Below, in pieces: positions 17,607 to 27,467 of a stretch of DNA of 59,835 bases. Position numbers and translations under genes: made by a program. Below the pieces are notes generated by a model. It was not told the DNA's origin, did not search any database, and saw nothing but the letters and a program-made list of their open reading frames with translations. This DNA is from Nocardia cyriacigeorgica NBRC 100375. Lineage in GTDB: Bacteria > Actinomycetota > Actinomycetes > Mycobacteriales > Mycobacteriaceae. The DNA lies in contig NZ_BAFY01000117.1 of assembly GCF_000308555.1 (NCBI RefSeq), forward strand, positions 1 through 59,835, written 5' to 3'. Positions within the stretch are counted from its first letter, which is position 1. Every line of letters begins with the position of its first letter.

Positions 17607-19016
17607 CTACCCGTCCGCGGGCTCCGCGGGAAGTTTCCCGGCGCGCACCGCCGCGACCAGCTCGGCGTGGTCGGCTTCGGTGCGGTCGGCGTAGCGCACC
17701 GCGAAATCGGCGACCGCCTCCTCGAAACGTTCGTCGTCGCCGAGATATCCGGCGGTGGCGCGGGGATCGAGAGACCGCGTGTGGGCACGGGCCAGCAGCG
17801 CGCCCGCGAGCCGGCCGTAATCGTCGAGATCCTTCGAATCCAGTTCGGCAGGGTCGATTCCGCCTTTGAGGTTGCGGAATTGACGTACGACGAACGGCAG
17901 TTCCCGCTCGGGCTCCTCGGCGGTCGCGGGCACGCGCATGCTCGTCCAGCCGAGCAGGATGTCGGTCTCGGCCTGAACCAGCCTGGCACCCTGCACGATT
18001 CGCTCGCCTTCATGGCGGGGTCGGGCGGGCTGGACGAATGGGGTGAGCGCCGAGGGGTTGGCCTGCTTCAATTGCAGCACCAGTACTTCGCCGTCGTTGC
18101 CGTGCAGCAGCGCGACATAGCTGTGCAGTCCGACGCTACCGGTGCCGACGATGCGAAACGCGATGTCGGACACCGAGAATCGCGCGAGCAGGCCTTGCCG
18201 GGACTCGCGCAGTGTGCCCGCGTAGTTTTCCAGCGCATCGATCGCGGCCTCGGCCACCGCCTCGTCGACGTGGGTCAGAATCGGCGGGTCGTTGACGAAT
18301 CGCTGCTTACGGATGCCGGTTTCGTGATCGTCGAGGTGCTCGGTCCATTTGGCGACCACCTTCGCGCTGGTGTTCTTGCGGGCCTTCTTCGCCGCCTTCT
18401 TGAAGTCGTCGAGCAGATCGTCGGCCTTGGCCTTACTGATCATCGATTCGTCGGGTAGGGCGGTCCAGGACTCCATGAACGGCATCTCGGCCAGCGCGGC
18501 GATGGTGCGACGGTAGGAGCGCACCGCGTCACGCGCGGCGTCGCGGCAGTCGTCCTCGCTGGAGCCGCCCTCGCGTCCGGCCAGCACCAGGCTCGCCGCC
18601 AACCGTTCCAGATCCCACTCCCAGGGCCCGGCCACGGTTTCGTCGAAGTCGTTGATATCCATGACGATGTCACCGTGTGGGGTGCCGTAGAGGCCGAAGT
18701 TGGCCGCGTGGGCGTCGCCGCACAGCTGGGCAGTGAGCCCGGTGACCGGTCCGGCGGCGAGGTCGGCGGCCATCAACCCGGCGGCGCCGCGATAGAAGGT
18801 GAACGGTGAGGTGGTCATCCGTCCGATTCGAAGCGGCACCAGATGGGCCAGCCGGCCCGCGTTGCTCGCCGCCACGAACGGAAGCACGCCAGGGCGATCC
18901 GGGGCGGCGGCCTCGCGATCGCGGGCACCGAAGGGCACCTGTTCGCGCAGGGCCGCGCCGCTTGCGCGGACGTCATCGGCGCTGACGTGGCTGCGGAGGT
19001 CGATTCGACTGCTCAT
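17607..19016 (-). CDS. DUF2252-family protein (kinase-like fold suspected)
   Basis: The 469-residue protein carries the DUF2252 hallmarks: FYRGAAGLMAADL, LCGDAHAANFGLYG, DINDFDETVAGPWEWDLERLA, and VVRQFRNLKGG. The GDxHxxNF and DxNDFD blocks resemble the catalytic and metal loops of aminoglycoside-phosphotransferase-like kinases, so a phosphotransfer role is plausible but unproven. No signal peptide or membrane segment is visible. ATG at 19016 is taken because homologues begin about here; no ribosome site is seen, and a TAGCGT box 8 nt upstream suggests a nearly leaderless mRNA. It lies first in the run DUF2252 - NERD - PAP2. Confidence 0.9.
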   Translation of the reverse strand: MSSRIDLRSHVSADDVRASGAALREQVPFGARDREAAAPDRPGVLPFVAASNAGRLAHLVPLRIGRMTTSPFTFYRGAAGLMAADLAAGPVTGLTAQLCGDAHAANFGLYGTPHGDIVMDINDFDETVAGPWEWDLERLAASLVLAGREGGSSEDDCRDAARDAVRSYRRTIAALAEMPFMESWTALPDESMISKAKADDLLDDFKKAAKKARKNTSAKVVAKWTEHLDDHETGIRKQRFVNDPPILTHVDEAVAEAAIDALENYAGTLRESRQGLLARFSVSDIAFRIVGTGSVGLHSYVALLHGNDGEVLVLQLKQANPSALTPFVQPARPRHEGERIVQGARLVQAETDILLGWTSMRVPATAEEPERELPFVVRQFRNLKGGIDPAELDSKDLDDYGRLAGALLARAHTRSLDPRATAGYLGDDERFEEAVADFAVRYADRTEADHAELVAAVRAGKLPAEPADG

Positions 19017-19149
19017 CACCGCGTACGCTACCGACTCCGGCCTCCCGTACGGGTGCCCGGTAGGGGAGTAGCCGGCCCAGTACCCGGGATGGTGGTCCGC
19101 GCGCCGCCCGAGGTGCGGGCCGGATGGCGCGTCACGGCGCCGATGCGGT

Positions 19150-19803
19150 ATGCACGGGGCTGTGACAAGCGAATCGGGGACGACCGAATCCGGCCAGGGG
19201 ACCGGGCGCGAGGTGTTGGGCGGCGTCTTCGCCGACCGCATCCTGACCGTGCCCAACGCGCTGAGCGTGCTCCGGCTGATCGGCGTGCCGGTATTCCTGT
19301 GGCTGATGCTGGTCGAGCACGCCGACGGCTGGGCCTTCGCGCTGCTCGTCGTCAGCGGCGTCACCGACTTCCTCGACGGGAAGCTGGCCCGGCTGCTGGA
19401 CCAGTCCTCGAAGCTGGGCGCCCTGCTCGACCCGTTCGTCGACCGGCTGTACCTGGTGACCACCCTGGCCGCCTTCGTGATCCGCGGGCTGATTCCCTGG
19501 TGGGTGGCGGCCCTGCTGATCGGCCGTGACCTGATCCTGACCCTGACCCTGTCGGTGTACCGGCGCCGCGATCTGGACCCGCCCGAGGTCATCTATCTGG
19601 GCAAGGCCGCCACCTTCGCGCTGATGTCGGCGCTCCCGTGGCTGCTGGCCGGGCAGATGGACTGGCCGGGCGATGGTTTCGGCCGGGCCTTCGGTGGGGC
19701 ACTACTGGTCTGGGGCACCGCGGTCTATGTCTGGACCGGGGTTCTCTACACCGGGAAGGCCATCGCCGTAGCACGGGCGATCCCGCGCAGGACCGACCAC
19801 TGA
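19150..19803 (+). CDS. pgsA2: CDP-alcohol phosphatidyltransferase (PgsA2-like)
   Basis: The 217-residue membrane enzyme has the complete CDP-alcohol phosphotransferase motif, D-x2-D-G-x2-A-R-x8-G-x3-D-x3-D, seen as DFLDGKLARLL followed by GALLDPFVDRL (about residues 77-102), between transmembrane helices. It transfers a phosphatidyl group from CDP-diacylglycerol to an alcohol, most likely glycerol-3-phosphate or phosphatidylglycerol, in the plasma membrane. It sits upstream of gcvH, as pgsA2 does in mycobacteria, which supports the symbol. The start may be ATG 19150 or GTG 19162. It is divergent from the DUF2252 gene. Confidence 0.88.
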   Translation: MHGAVTSESGTTESGQGTGREVLGGVFADRILTVPNALSVLRLIGVPVFLWLMLVEHADGWAFALLVVSGVTDFLDGKLARLLDQSSKLGALLDPFVDRLYLVTTLAAFVIRGLIPWWVAALLIGRDLILTLTLSVYRRRDLDPPEVIYLGKAATFALMSALPWLLAGQMDWPGDGFGRAFGGALLVWGTAVYVWTGVLYTGKAIAVARAIPRRTDH

Positions 19804-19826
19804 CCCGCGCCCGGGTGGGCGCTCGC

Positions 19827-19834
19827 TATAGAGT
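19827..19834 (+). promoter_or_regulatory. Candidate -10 region before gcvH
   Basis: TATAGAGT contains overlapping -10-like hexamers (TATAGA, TAGAGT) about 33-40 bp before the GTG start of gcvH. No good -35 at proper spacing is visible. It would allow gcvH to be expressed apart from the phosphatidyltransferase gene. Confidence 0.3.
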
Positions 19835-19866
19835 TGCGTGCACCGTGCACAACGAAAGGATGCCTT

Positions 19867-20265
19867 GTGACCCAGACGCCCGAGGACCTGCGCTACACCG
19901 AAGAGCACGAGTGGGTGCGTCGGATCGGCCCCTCCAGGGTCCGGGTCGGCATCACCGACTACGCCCAGTCCCAGCTCGGTGACGTCGTGTTCGTTCAGTT
20001 GCCTGCCGTCGACGCCGATGTCGCGGCCGGCGACAGCATCGCCGAGGTCGAATCGACCAAGAGCGTCTCCGACATCTATGCTCCGCTGGACGCGAAAGTT
20101 GTTGGGGCGAACCAGGAATTGGAGAATGCACCGGAGACCTTGAACACCGACCCCTACGGTTCGGGGTGGCTGTTCGAGCTCGAGGTGAGCGATGCCGCGG
20201 CGCTGGACACCGCACTCGGTGAACTGCTCGATGCCGCAGGTTATCAAGGAGTTATCGGGGGCTGA
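19867..20265 (+). CDS. gcvH: Glycine cleavage system H protein
   Basis: GcvH is the lipoylated shuttle that carries the aminomethyl group from P protein to T protein. The 132-residue product has the standard sequence: EHEWVR near the N-terminus, GITDYAQSQLGDVVFVQLP, the lipoyl-attachment site AEVESTKSVSDIYAP (Lys near residue 64), and NTDPYGSGWLF at the end. GTG at 19867 is chosen over an upstream GTG because AAAGGA precedes it and the conserved protein begins here. The partner gcvP lies 3.5 kb downstream in the same direction; gcvT is not in the window. Confidence 0.98.
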   Translation: MTQTPEDLRYTEEHEWVRRIGPSRVRVGITDYAQSQLGDVVFVQLPAVDADVAAGDSIAEVESTKSVSDIYAPLDAKVVGANQELENAPETLNTDPYGSGWLFELEVSDAAALDTALGELLDAAGYQGVIGG

Positions 20266-20431
20266 CCCGGCCTTCCCAGTTCTCCCTGCACGGGTCCGCC
20301 CCGGCAGGGTACGGTCAATGCCAACGGATGTGCTGCCGGCCGCTGGTGGGTTGTGCGGCCGCGACTCGAGGTCGCGGCGGTCGAGGCAGCAGCTGCCTGC
20401 ATGATTATCAGGTTCGAGGAGGAGAGAAACG

Positions 20432-20917
20432 GTGAGCGAGAACAAAGACCCGGGTTACGGGGAGACCGCGGCCGAGACGACGTCGGTCTTCCGCGCGGAT
20501 TTCCTGAACGAGGTCGACGCGTCACGCTCCGGAGAGGCGACCGGCGAGCAGCCGGTCCAGGGTGTCGAGGGACTGCCCGTCGGCGCGGCCCTGCTGGTGG
20601 TCAAGCGCGGTCCGAACGCGGGCTCGCGTTTCCTGCTGGACCAGCCGACCACTTCGGCCGGGCGTCACCCCGACAGCGACATCTTCCTCGACGACGTGAC
20701 CGTCAGCCGCCGTCATGCCGAGTTCCGCCAGGACGAGGATTCCTTCCAGGTGGTCGATGTGGGCAGCCTCAACGGCACCTACGTCAACCGTGAGCCGGTC
20801 GATTCCTCCGAGCTGCAGAACGGTGACGAAGTCCAGATCGGCAAGTTCCGTCTGGTATTCCTCACCGGCCCGCGCGCCCAGACCACCGATTCGGCGGCGG
20901 GTGCGGGCAGCTTGTGA
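20432..20917 (+). CDS. garA: FHA regulator GarA/OdhI
   Basis: The 161-residue protein controls 2-oxoglutarate use by inhibiting 2-oxoglutarate dehydrogenase and glutamate dehydrogenase when unphosphorylated. The N-terminal phospho-motif ETTSVFRADFL is intact, giving Thr16 and Thr17, the positions phosphorylated by PknG-type and PknB-type kinases in homologues. The FHA domain follows (about 60-140) with GRHPDSDI, VSRRHAEF and SLNGTYVN, the phosphothreonine-binding residues. A strong GAGGAGGAG precedes the GTG start. Its place between gcvH and ftsR matches mycobacterial gene order. The membrane kinase at 5.5 kb is one possible input, without direct evidence. Confidence 0.98.
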   Translation: MSENKDPGYGETAAETTSVFRADFLNEVDASRSGEATGEQPVQGVEGLPVGAALLVVKRGPNAGSRFLLDQPTTSAGRHPDSDIFLDDVTVSRRHAEFRQDEDSFQVVDVGSLNGTYVNREPVDSSELQNGDEVQIGKFRLVFLTGPRAQTTDSAAGAGSL

Positions 20918-20971
20918 CAGGCGGTGCGCCGGTACACGTGATCGGCGCTCTCACATGAAAGACTCGATGTC

Positions 20972-21784
20972 ATGACGGGCGCGGCGCAGTGGGCTCGCGG
21001 AGGCATGTCGATCGGCTCCGTGCTCGACCTGCTGCGGCCGGATTTCCCCGACATCACCATCTCCAAGATTCGTTTCCTGGAGGCGGAGGGGCTGATCCGG
21101 CCCGAACGCACGCCGTCGGGCTACCGCAGATTTTCGGTGGCCGACTGCGAGCGGTTGCGTTTCGTGCTCACCGCGCAGCGGGATCAGTACCTGCCGCTGA
21201 AGGTGATCAAGGAACAGCTCGAAGCGATCGACAGTGGTGCGGCGACGCTCGGTGTGCGGGAAGCCCGCGCCCGGGCGCACTCCGTGCGCACCGAACCCGA
21301 ACGCGCCTCCGGCGACGGTGAACGCGCCGCGGCGGGGGAGCGGGCCGCGGCCCCGCGCAGGCTCGGCGTAGTGCCCGGCGAGATCTCCCCGGATGAGCTG
21401 CGTTTCGACCACGAGGTCCGGCTCACCCGAGCCGACCTGCTCGAGCAGGCCGGGATCGACGAGAAATTCCTCACCGACCTGATCCGGGCCAATTTGATCA
21501 CCCCCGGCGCCGCCGGATTCTTCGACGCCGACGCGGTGACGCTGGCCAAAACCGCGCGCGCCATGTCGGAGTTCGGTTTGGAGGCACGGCATCTGCGGGC
21601 GTTCAAACTCGCCGCCGACCGGGAGGCCGCCCTGGTCGCGCAGATCGCCGCACCCATCGCCAAGAGCCGCGACGCCGGTGCGCGCGCCCGTGCCGAGGAG
21701 ACCGTGCGTGAGCTGGCGGCGCTGTCGCTGACCCTGCACACCAGCCTGGTGAAGGCCTCGGTGCGGGCCTCCCTCGGCAACTGA
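20972..21784 (+). CDS. ftsR: MerR-family regulator FtsR
   Basis: The 270-residue regulator has an N-terminal MerR helix-turn-helix (SIGSVLDLLRPDFPDITISKIRFLEAEGLI, then RTPSGYRRFS) and a second C-terminal helical domain (LTRADLLEQAGIDEKFLTDLIRANLI...FDADAVTLAKTARAM) that resembles another MerR-like reader. This is the architecture of FtsR, which activates ftsZ in corynebacteria, and of Rv1828. The middle (about residues 95-130) is Ala/Glu/Arg-rich and probably a flexible or coiled linker. It lies 54 bp after garA, in the conserved block, so it may share a transcript with garA. Confidence 0.93.
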   Translation: MTGAAQWARGGMSIGSVLDLLRPDFPDITISKIRFLEAEGLIRPERTPSGYRRFSVADCERLRFVLTAQRDQYLPLKVIKEQLEAIDSGAATLGVREARARAHSVRTEPERASGDGERAAAGERAAAPRRLGVVPGEISPDELRFDHEVRLTRADLLEQAGIDEKFLTDLIRANLITPGAAGFFDADAVTLAKTARAMSEFGLEARHLRAFKLAADREAALVAQIAAPIAKSRDAGARARAEETVRELAALSLTLHTSLVKASVRASLGN

Positions 21785-21942
21785 TCCGACCGCGGCCGAG
21801 ACGCCCCCCGGCCGGGCCCGAAGGCCGCGCAACGCCGTGAACTCAGCCATCGCGGCACCGTCGGGAATTCGCTTAGACTCGTGTTACGGCGAGCTCGGGT
21901 AGGGACACGGCGGGCTGTCGGCGAGTATTGGGAGGCAGTGCG

Positions 21943-22416
21943 ATGAGCGAAATGCGCGTGATCGGCATCCGTGTCGAGCAGCCACAGAACCAGCCCGTGC
22001 TGTTGCTCCGGGAGGTATCCGGTGACCGGTACCTGCCCATCTGGATCGGGCAGGCCGAGGCCACCGCCATCGTGCTGGAGCAGGAAGGCGTCACGCCGAT
22101 CCGCCCGCTCACCCACGACCTGATCAAGATCTTGATCACCGATCTCGGGCACACCCTGAAGGAGGTCAGGATCGTCGATCTGCAGGAGGGCACGTTCTAC
22201 GCCGATCTGGTCTTCGACAACGATCTGCGCATCTCCGCGCGCCCGTCGGATTCGGTGGCGATCGCCTTACGCGTCGGCTGCCCGATCTACGCCGAAGAAG
22301 CGGTGCTCGACGAGGCGGGTCTGGTGATGCCGGACGAGCGCGAGGACGAGGTGGAGAAGTTCAAGGAGTTCCTCGAGTCGGTCTCGCCCGACGATTTCAA
22401 GGCCACCGACAGCTGA
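21943..22416 (+). CDS. DUF151 bifunctional nuclease-type protein
   Basis: The 157-residue protein is a conserved DUF151/BFN-domain protein (RYLPIWIGQAEATAI, then RPLTHDLIKILITDLG and ISARPSDSVAIALRVGCPIYAEE). A plant relative was described as a bifunctional nuclease; the bacterial role is not settled. The acidic C-terminus (EREDEVEKFKEFLESV) is typical. GGGAGG lies 7 nt before the ATG at 21943, which decides the start over an upstream GTG. It sits between the two merR genes in the order known from mycobacteria (Rv1829 position), with a TAGACT box at 21874-21879 that may drive it. Confidence 0.92.
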   Translation: MSEMRVIGIRVEQPQNQPVLLLREVSGDRYLPIWIGQAEATAIVLEQEGVTPIRPLTHDLIKILITDLGHTLKEVRIVDLQEGTFYADLVFDNDLRISARPSDSVAIALRVGCPIYAEEAVLDEAGLVMPDEREDEVEKFKEFLESVSPDDFKATDS

Positions 22417-22435
22417 GCGCGGAAACTATTTTTTA

Positions 22436-22452
22436 GACCTTAAGTACAGGTC
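22436..22452. promoter_or_regulatory. Inverted repeat GACCT-N7-AGGTC upstream of second merR
   Basis: GACCT (22436-22440) and AGGTC (22448-22452) flank the A+T-rich spacer TAAGTAC and follow a TTTTTT tract. It stands 20 bp after the DUF151 stop. The geometry, a 7-bp spacer, equals that of the second repeat 65 bp downstream, suggesting a pair of operator sites for a dimeric regulator such as one of the MerR proteins. Confidence 0.45.
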
Positions 22453-22503
22453 GAGACTCTTACCGCGCGTCGCGTTTGGTCCGACGAGACCGCTCCCGAG
22501 ACA

Positions 22504-22524
22504 ATCGAGAAGAGTAATCTCGAT
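22504..22524. promoter_or_regulatory. Inverted repeat ATCGAGA-N7-TCTCGAT overlapping a -10 box
   Basis: ATCGAGA (22504-22510) and TCTCGAT (22518-22524) form a perfect 7-bp inverted repeat with a 7-bp spacer. TAATCT (22515-22520) inside it fits the TANNNT -10 consensus, so a bound protein would sit on the promoter of the merR gene that starts at 22645. Confidence 0.5.
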
Positions 22525-22644
22525 AGTTGGGCCACGTCCGTTTCGGCAGGGTCGCGCCGGGGTACCGGTACTCGATTCGTGGCCGTGACGGAGCCGGGTC
22601 ATCGATGAGGCTGAGAACGCGTCGGCGAAACAAGGGAGTGGTCA

Positions 22645-23202
22645 GTGGCAGAGCATTACCAGGACGAGGTACAGCCAGGACTGTTCCCGGACGACTCGGT
22701 GCCCGATGACCTGGTTGGCTACCGCGTGCCGAGCGCATGCCAGGTGGCCGGGATCACCTACCGGCAGCTCGATTACTGGGCGCGCACCGGTCTGGTCGTC
22801 CCGTCGATCCGCGGTGCGGCGGGCTCGGGCAGCCAGCGGTTGTACTCGTTCAAGGACATCCTGGTCCTCAAAATCGTCAAGCGACTATTGGACGCGGGCA
22901 TCTCGTTGCAGAACATTCGCATCGCGGTCGACCACCTGCGCAGCCGCGGCGTCCAGGATCTGGCCGGCATCACCCTGTTCTCCGACGGCACCTCGGTCTA
23001 CGAGTGCACCTCGCCCGAGGAGGTCGTCGATTTACTGCAGGGCGGGCAGGGCGTGTTCGGCATCGCCGTCAGCGGTGCCATGCGTGAGCTGACCGGCGCA
23101 ATCGCCAACTTCCCGGCCGAACGCGCCACCGCGGCCTCCGACCGACCCGAAGACGAGTTGGCCTACCGCCGAAAAGCGCGGATGAACCGTAAGACGGGGT
23201 AG
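22645..23202 (+). CDS. MerR-family regulator (Rv1830-like)
   Basis: The 185-residue protein has a MerR helix-turn-helix set back from the N-terminus: GYRVPSACQVAGITYRQLDYWARTGLV (about 25-51), then GSQRLYSFKDILVLKIVKRLLDAGISLQNIRIAVDHL. The C-terminal part (SPEEVVDLLQGGQGVFGIAVSGAMREL) is that of the mycobacterial Rv1830 group. The GTG start at 22645 follows AAGGGAG with good spacing. Homologues are essential or growth-linked in mycobacteria as far as I recall; the exact targets are not established here. Two inverted repeats in the 228-bp region upstream may be autoregulatory sites. Confidence 0.92.
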   Translation: MAEHYQDEVQPGLFPDDSVPDDLVGYRVPSACQVAGITYRQLDYWARTGLVVPSIRGAAGSGSQRLYSFKDILVLKIVKRLLDAGISLQNIRIAVDHLRSRGVQDLAGITLFSDGTSVYECTSPEEVVDLLQGGQGVFGIAVSGAMRELTGAIANFPAERATAASDRPEDELAYRRKARMNRKTG

Positions 23203-23499
23203 CGCCCGTCCGGGCGAGCCTGCACATGGTCGTGGCTCCCGACCGTGCCGAAACGATGGTCCCGACGCCGGGGATGCGCCGGGACCACCGTGTTCTTGAG
23301 CACATATCAAGATCACACCGCGCGCTGCCCTGACCTGGCCGCCTCCGGCCAGGAGGCCGCGAACCCGCAGGTAGATCTCGTTGTTTCCGGTTCCGCACGG
23401 GTATGCATGGACGCGCCACATGCGCCGCGGGCGTGAGTCGTGGCCGCGCACCCGCGCGGCATGAGGGGGCCGAAAACCCGCCGCGCCACGGCGGCGGCC
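23203..23499. other. Gene-free stretch before the glycine riboswitch
   Basis: I see no gene here. The region ends in a short G+C-rich inverted repeat just before the -10-like TAAAAT at 23500. Confidence 0.5.
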
Positions 23500-23505
23500 T
23501 AAAAT
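23500..23505 (+). promoter_or_regulatory. -10 box of the gcvP/riboswitch transcript
   Basis: TAAAAT is the most A+T-rich hexamer in the region and lies 16 bp before the first riboswitch aptamer, so transcription would begin near 23512, just ahead of the aptamer. No clear -35 is seen. Confidence 0.5.
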
Positions 23506-23520
23506 GGCAGAGCGTCGCCG

Positions 23521-23713
23521 CCGTGCGGGAGAGTTCCGGGCCTCGAGTCCGGGCGCCGAAGGAGCAGCACCTCCCCGTCAATCTCTCAGGCAACAGGGAC
23601 CGTACGGGCTTCGGCGCCTCTGGAAAGCGGTGGCTGCGGGCTGCCCGCCCATGGGGAAAGGGGTACGGCCGACCGGTCGTCGCCACCGAATCTCTCAGGC
23701 GCCACGACAGAGG
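23521..23713 (+). promoter_or_regulatory. Tandem glycine riboswitch (gcvT element)
   Basis: Two aptamers follow each other. The first (about 23521-23607) has the P1 arms CCGTGCGG and CCGTACGG, the conserved GGGAGAG, GCCGAAGGAGCA and AATCTCTCAGGCA blocks. The second (about 23617-23713) has P1 arms CCTCTG (23617-23622) and CAGAGG (23708-23713), CTGGAAAGC, GGGGAAAGGGG and GAATCTCTCAGGCG. These are the textbook glycine riboswitch signatures. The element lies directly before gcvP, which breaks down glycine, so binding should switch expression on when glycine is plentiful. Confidence 0.95.
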
Positions 23714-23729
23714 GGGAGGGCTGGAACCC

Positions 23730-23747
23730 GTCGACCGCCCGGTCGAC
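23730..23747 (+). promoter_or_regulatory. Expression-platform hairpin of the glycine riboswitch
   Basis: GTCGACC (23730-23736) pairs with GGTCGAC (23741-23747) over a GCCC loop, between the second aptamer and the ribosome site GGGAG of gcvP. With no U-tract following, control may act on ribosome access rather than on termination, but this is inference. Confidence 0.5.
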
Positions 23748-23769
23748 CCGCCCGACCTGGGAGTATGCC

Positions 23770-26577
<2,808 letters not shown>

Positions 26578-26753
26578 CGGATACCGGGCCTACGTCGCCG
26601 CGGATCGTGAAATGTCCTGGCGATCGGGGTATTCGTCAATCGTGCACCTTGCCGACGCGGGCAGCTGGTGGACCTCGTCGTAGATGACCAGGCCCTGTCG
26701 CGGACGTCGAACAGCCCCGCCGTGGAGGTCGGACGACGCGCAACCGGCCGGCG

Positions 26754-27341
26754 TCAGAGCGCGCCGGCGCGGGCGGCGGCTATCGCGGCGCGGGCGGCTG
26801 CTTCGGCGGCGTCGGCGGTGACCGGCTCGTGTGAGATGAACAGCCGGTAGTAGATCGGGGCGACGGCGAAGCGGATCACGGCGTGTGCGTCGACGGTTTC
26901 AGGCAGTTCCCCTCGGGCGACGGCGCGGTGGATCACCTGTGCGGACTGCGCGTGGCGCGCGGTGAAGAAGGCGTTCAATGCTGTTGCCGCCGCGGGATTC
27001 TGCATGGCGGCGGTGATGAACGCGGTGGAGATCGGGCCGGCCTGCGGATCCGCGAAGCCGGTGCGCACCAGCTCGACGATGGCGCGCAGGTCTTCATCGA
27101 GGCTGCCGGTGTCCGGGATCGGCCACGCTTCGGTGGCGGCGAGGTCGAGCGCATCGGCGATGAGCCCTTCCGGATCGGTCCAGCGCCGGTAGACGGTGGT
27201 TTTGTGCACCCCGGAACGTCTGGCGACGTTCTCCATGGTCAGGCCTGGATAGCCATGCTCGGCCAGTTCGGCGATGGTCGCTGCGCGCACCGCATCGCGC
27301 ACACGCGCGCTGCGTCCGCCCGGCCGCTTCTTGACCTCCAA
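26754..27341 (-). CDS. TetR-family repressor divergent from vgb
   Basis: The 195-residue TetR/AcrR regulator has the N-terminal helix-turn-helix (ELAEHGYPGLTMENVARRSGVHKTTVYRRW, about residues 25-54) and a C-terminal ligand domain (VELVRTGFADPQAGPISTAFITAAMQ). TTG at 27341 is preferred over GTG 27368 because AGGAG precedes it by 6 nt. The gene is divergent from the virginiamycin B lyase-like gene with 126 bp between starts, and a palindrome lies between them, so it most likely represses both itself and the lyase. The ligand might be a streptogramin-like compound, but that is inference from context. Confidence 0.9.
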   Translation of the reverse strand: MEVKKRPGGRSARVRDAVRAATIAELAEHGYPGLTMENVARRSGVHKTTVYRRWTDPEGLIADALDLAATEAWPIPDTGSLDEDLRAIVELVRTGFADPQAGPISTAFITAAMQNPAAATALNAFFTARHAQSAQVIHRAVARGELPETVDAHAVIRFAVAPIYYRLFISHEPVTADAAEAAARAAIAAARAGAL

Positions 27342-27371
27342 AGACAACTCCTGTTGCGTTAGATCCACTAG

Positions 27372-27393
27372 TGTCGTAGCTTAAGGCTACACA
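27372..27393. promoter_or_regulatory. Operator palindrome between tetR and vgb
   Basis: GTAGC (27376-27380) and GCTAC (27386-27390) flank TTAAG, with further matching outer bases TGT and ACA offset by one base. The A+T-rich centre and the place between two divergent starts fit a TetR operator. Confidence 0.5.
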
Positions 27394-27467
27394 AGTTGCA
27401 ATTGGAATCCGTCCTCGGCCACGAGCTACGGGCGCGGCGAGGAAAGCCGAGAAGGGAACCCACAAGT

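Noticed and set aside
23203..23520. Search for a small gene between merR and the riboswitch
   Set aside because: Candidate frames are short, lack ribosome sites and show no G/C third-position bias beyond background.
27396..27467. N-terminal extension of the virginiamycin B lyase-like protein from a TTG at 27396
   Set aside because: The extension is Arg-rich, overlaps the operator region and lacks a ribosome site; AAGGGA before the TTG at 27468 and the conserved family start favour the shorter protein.
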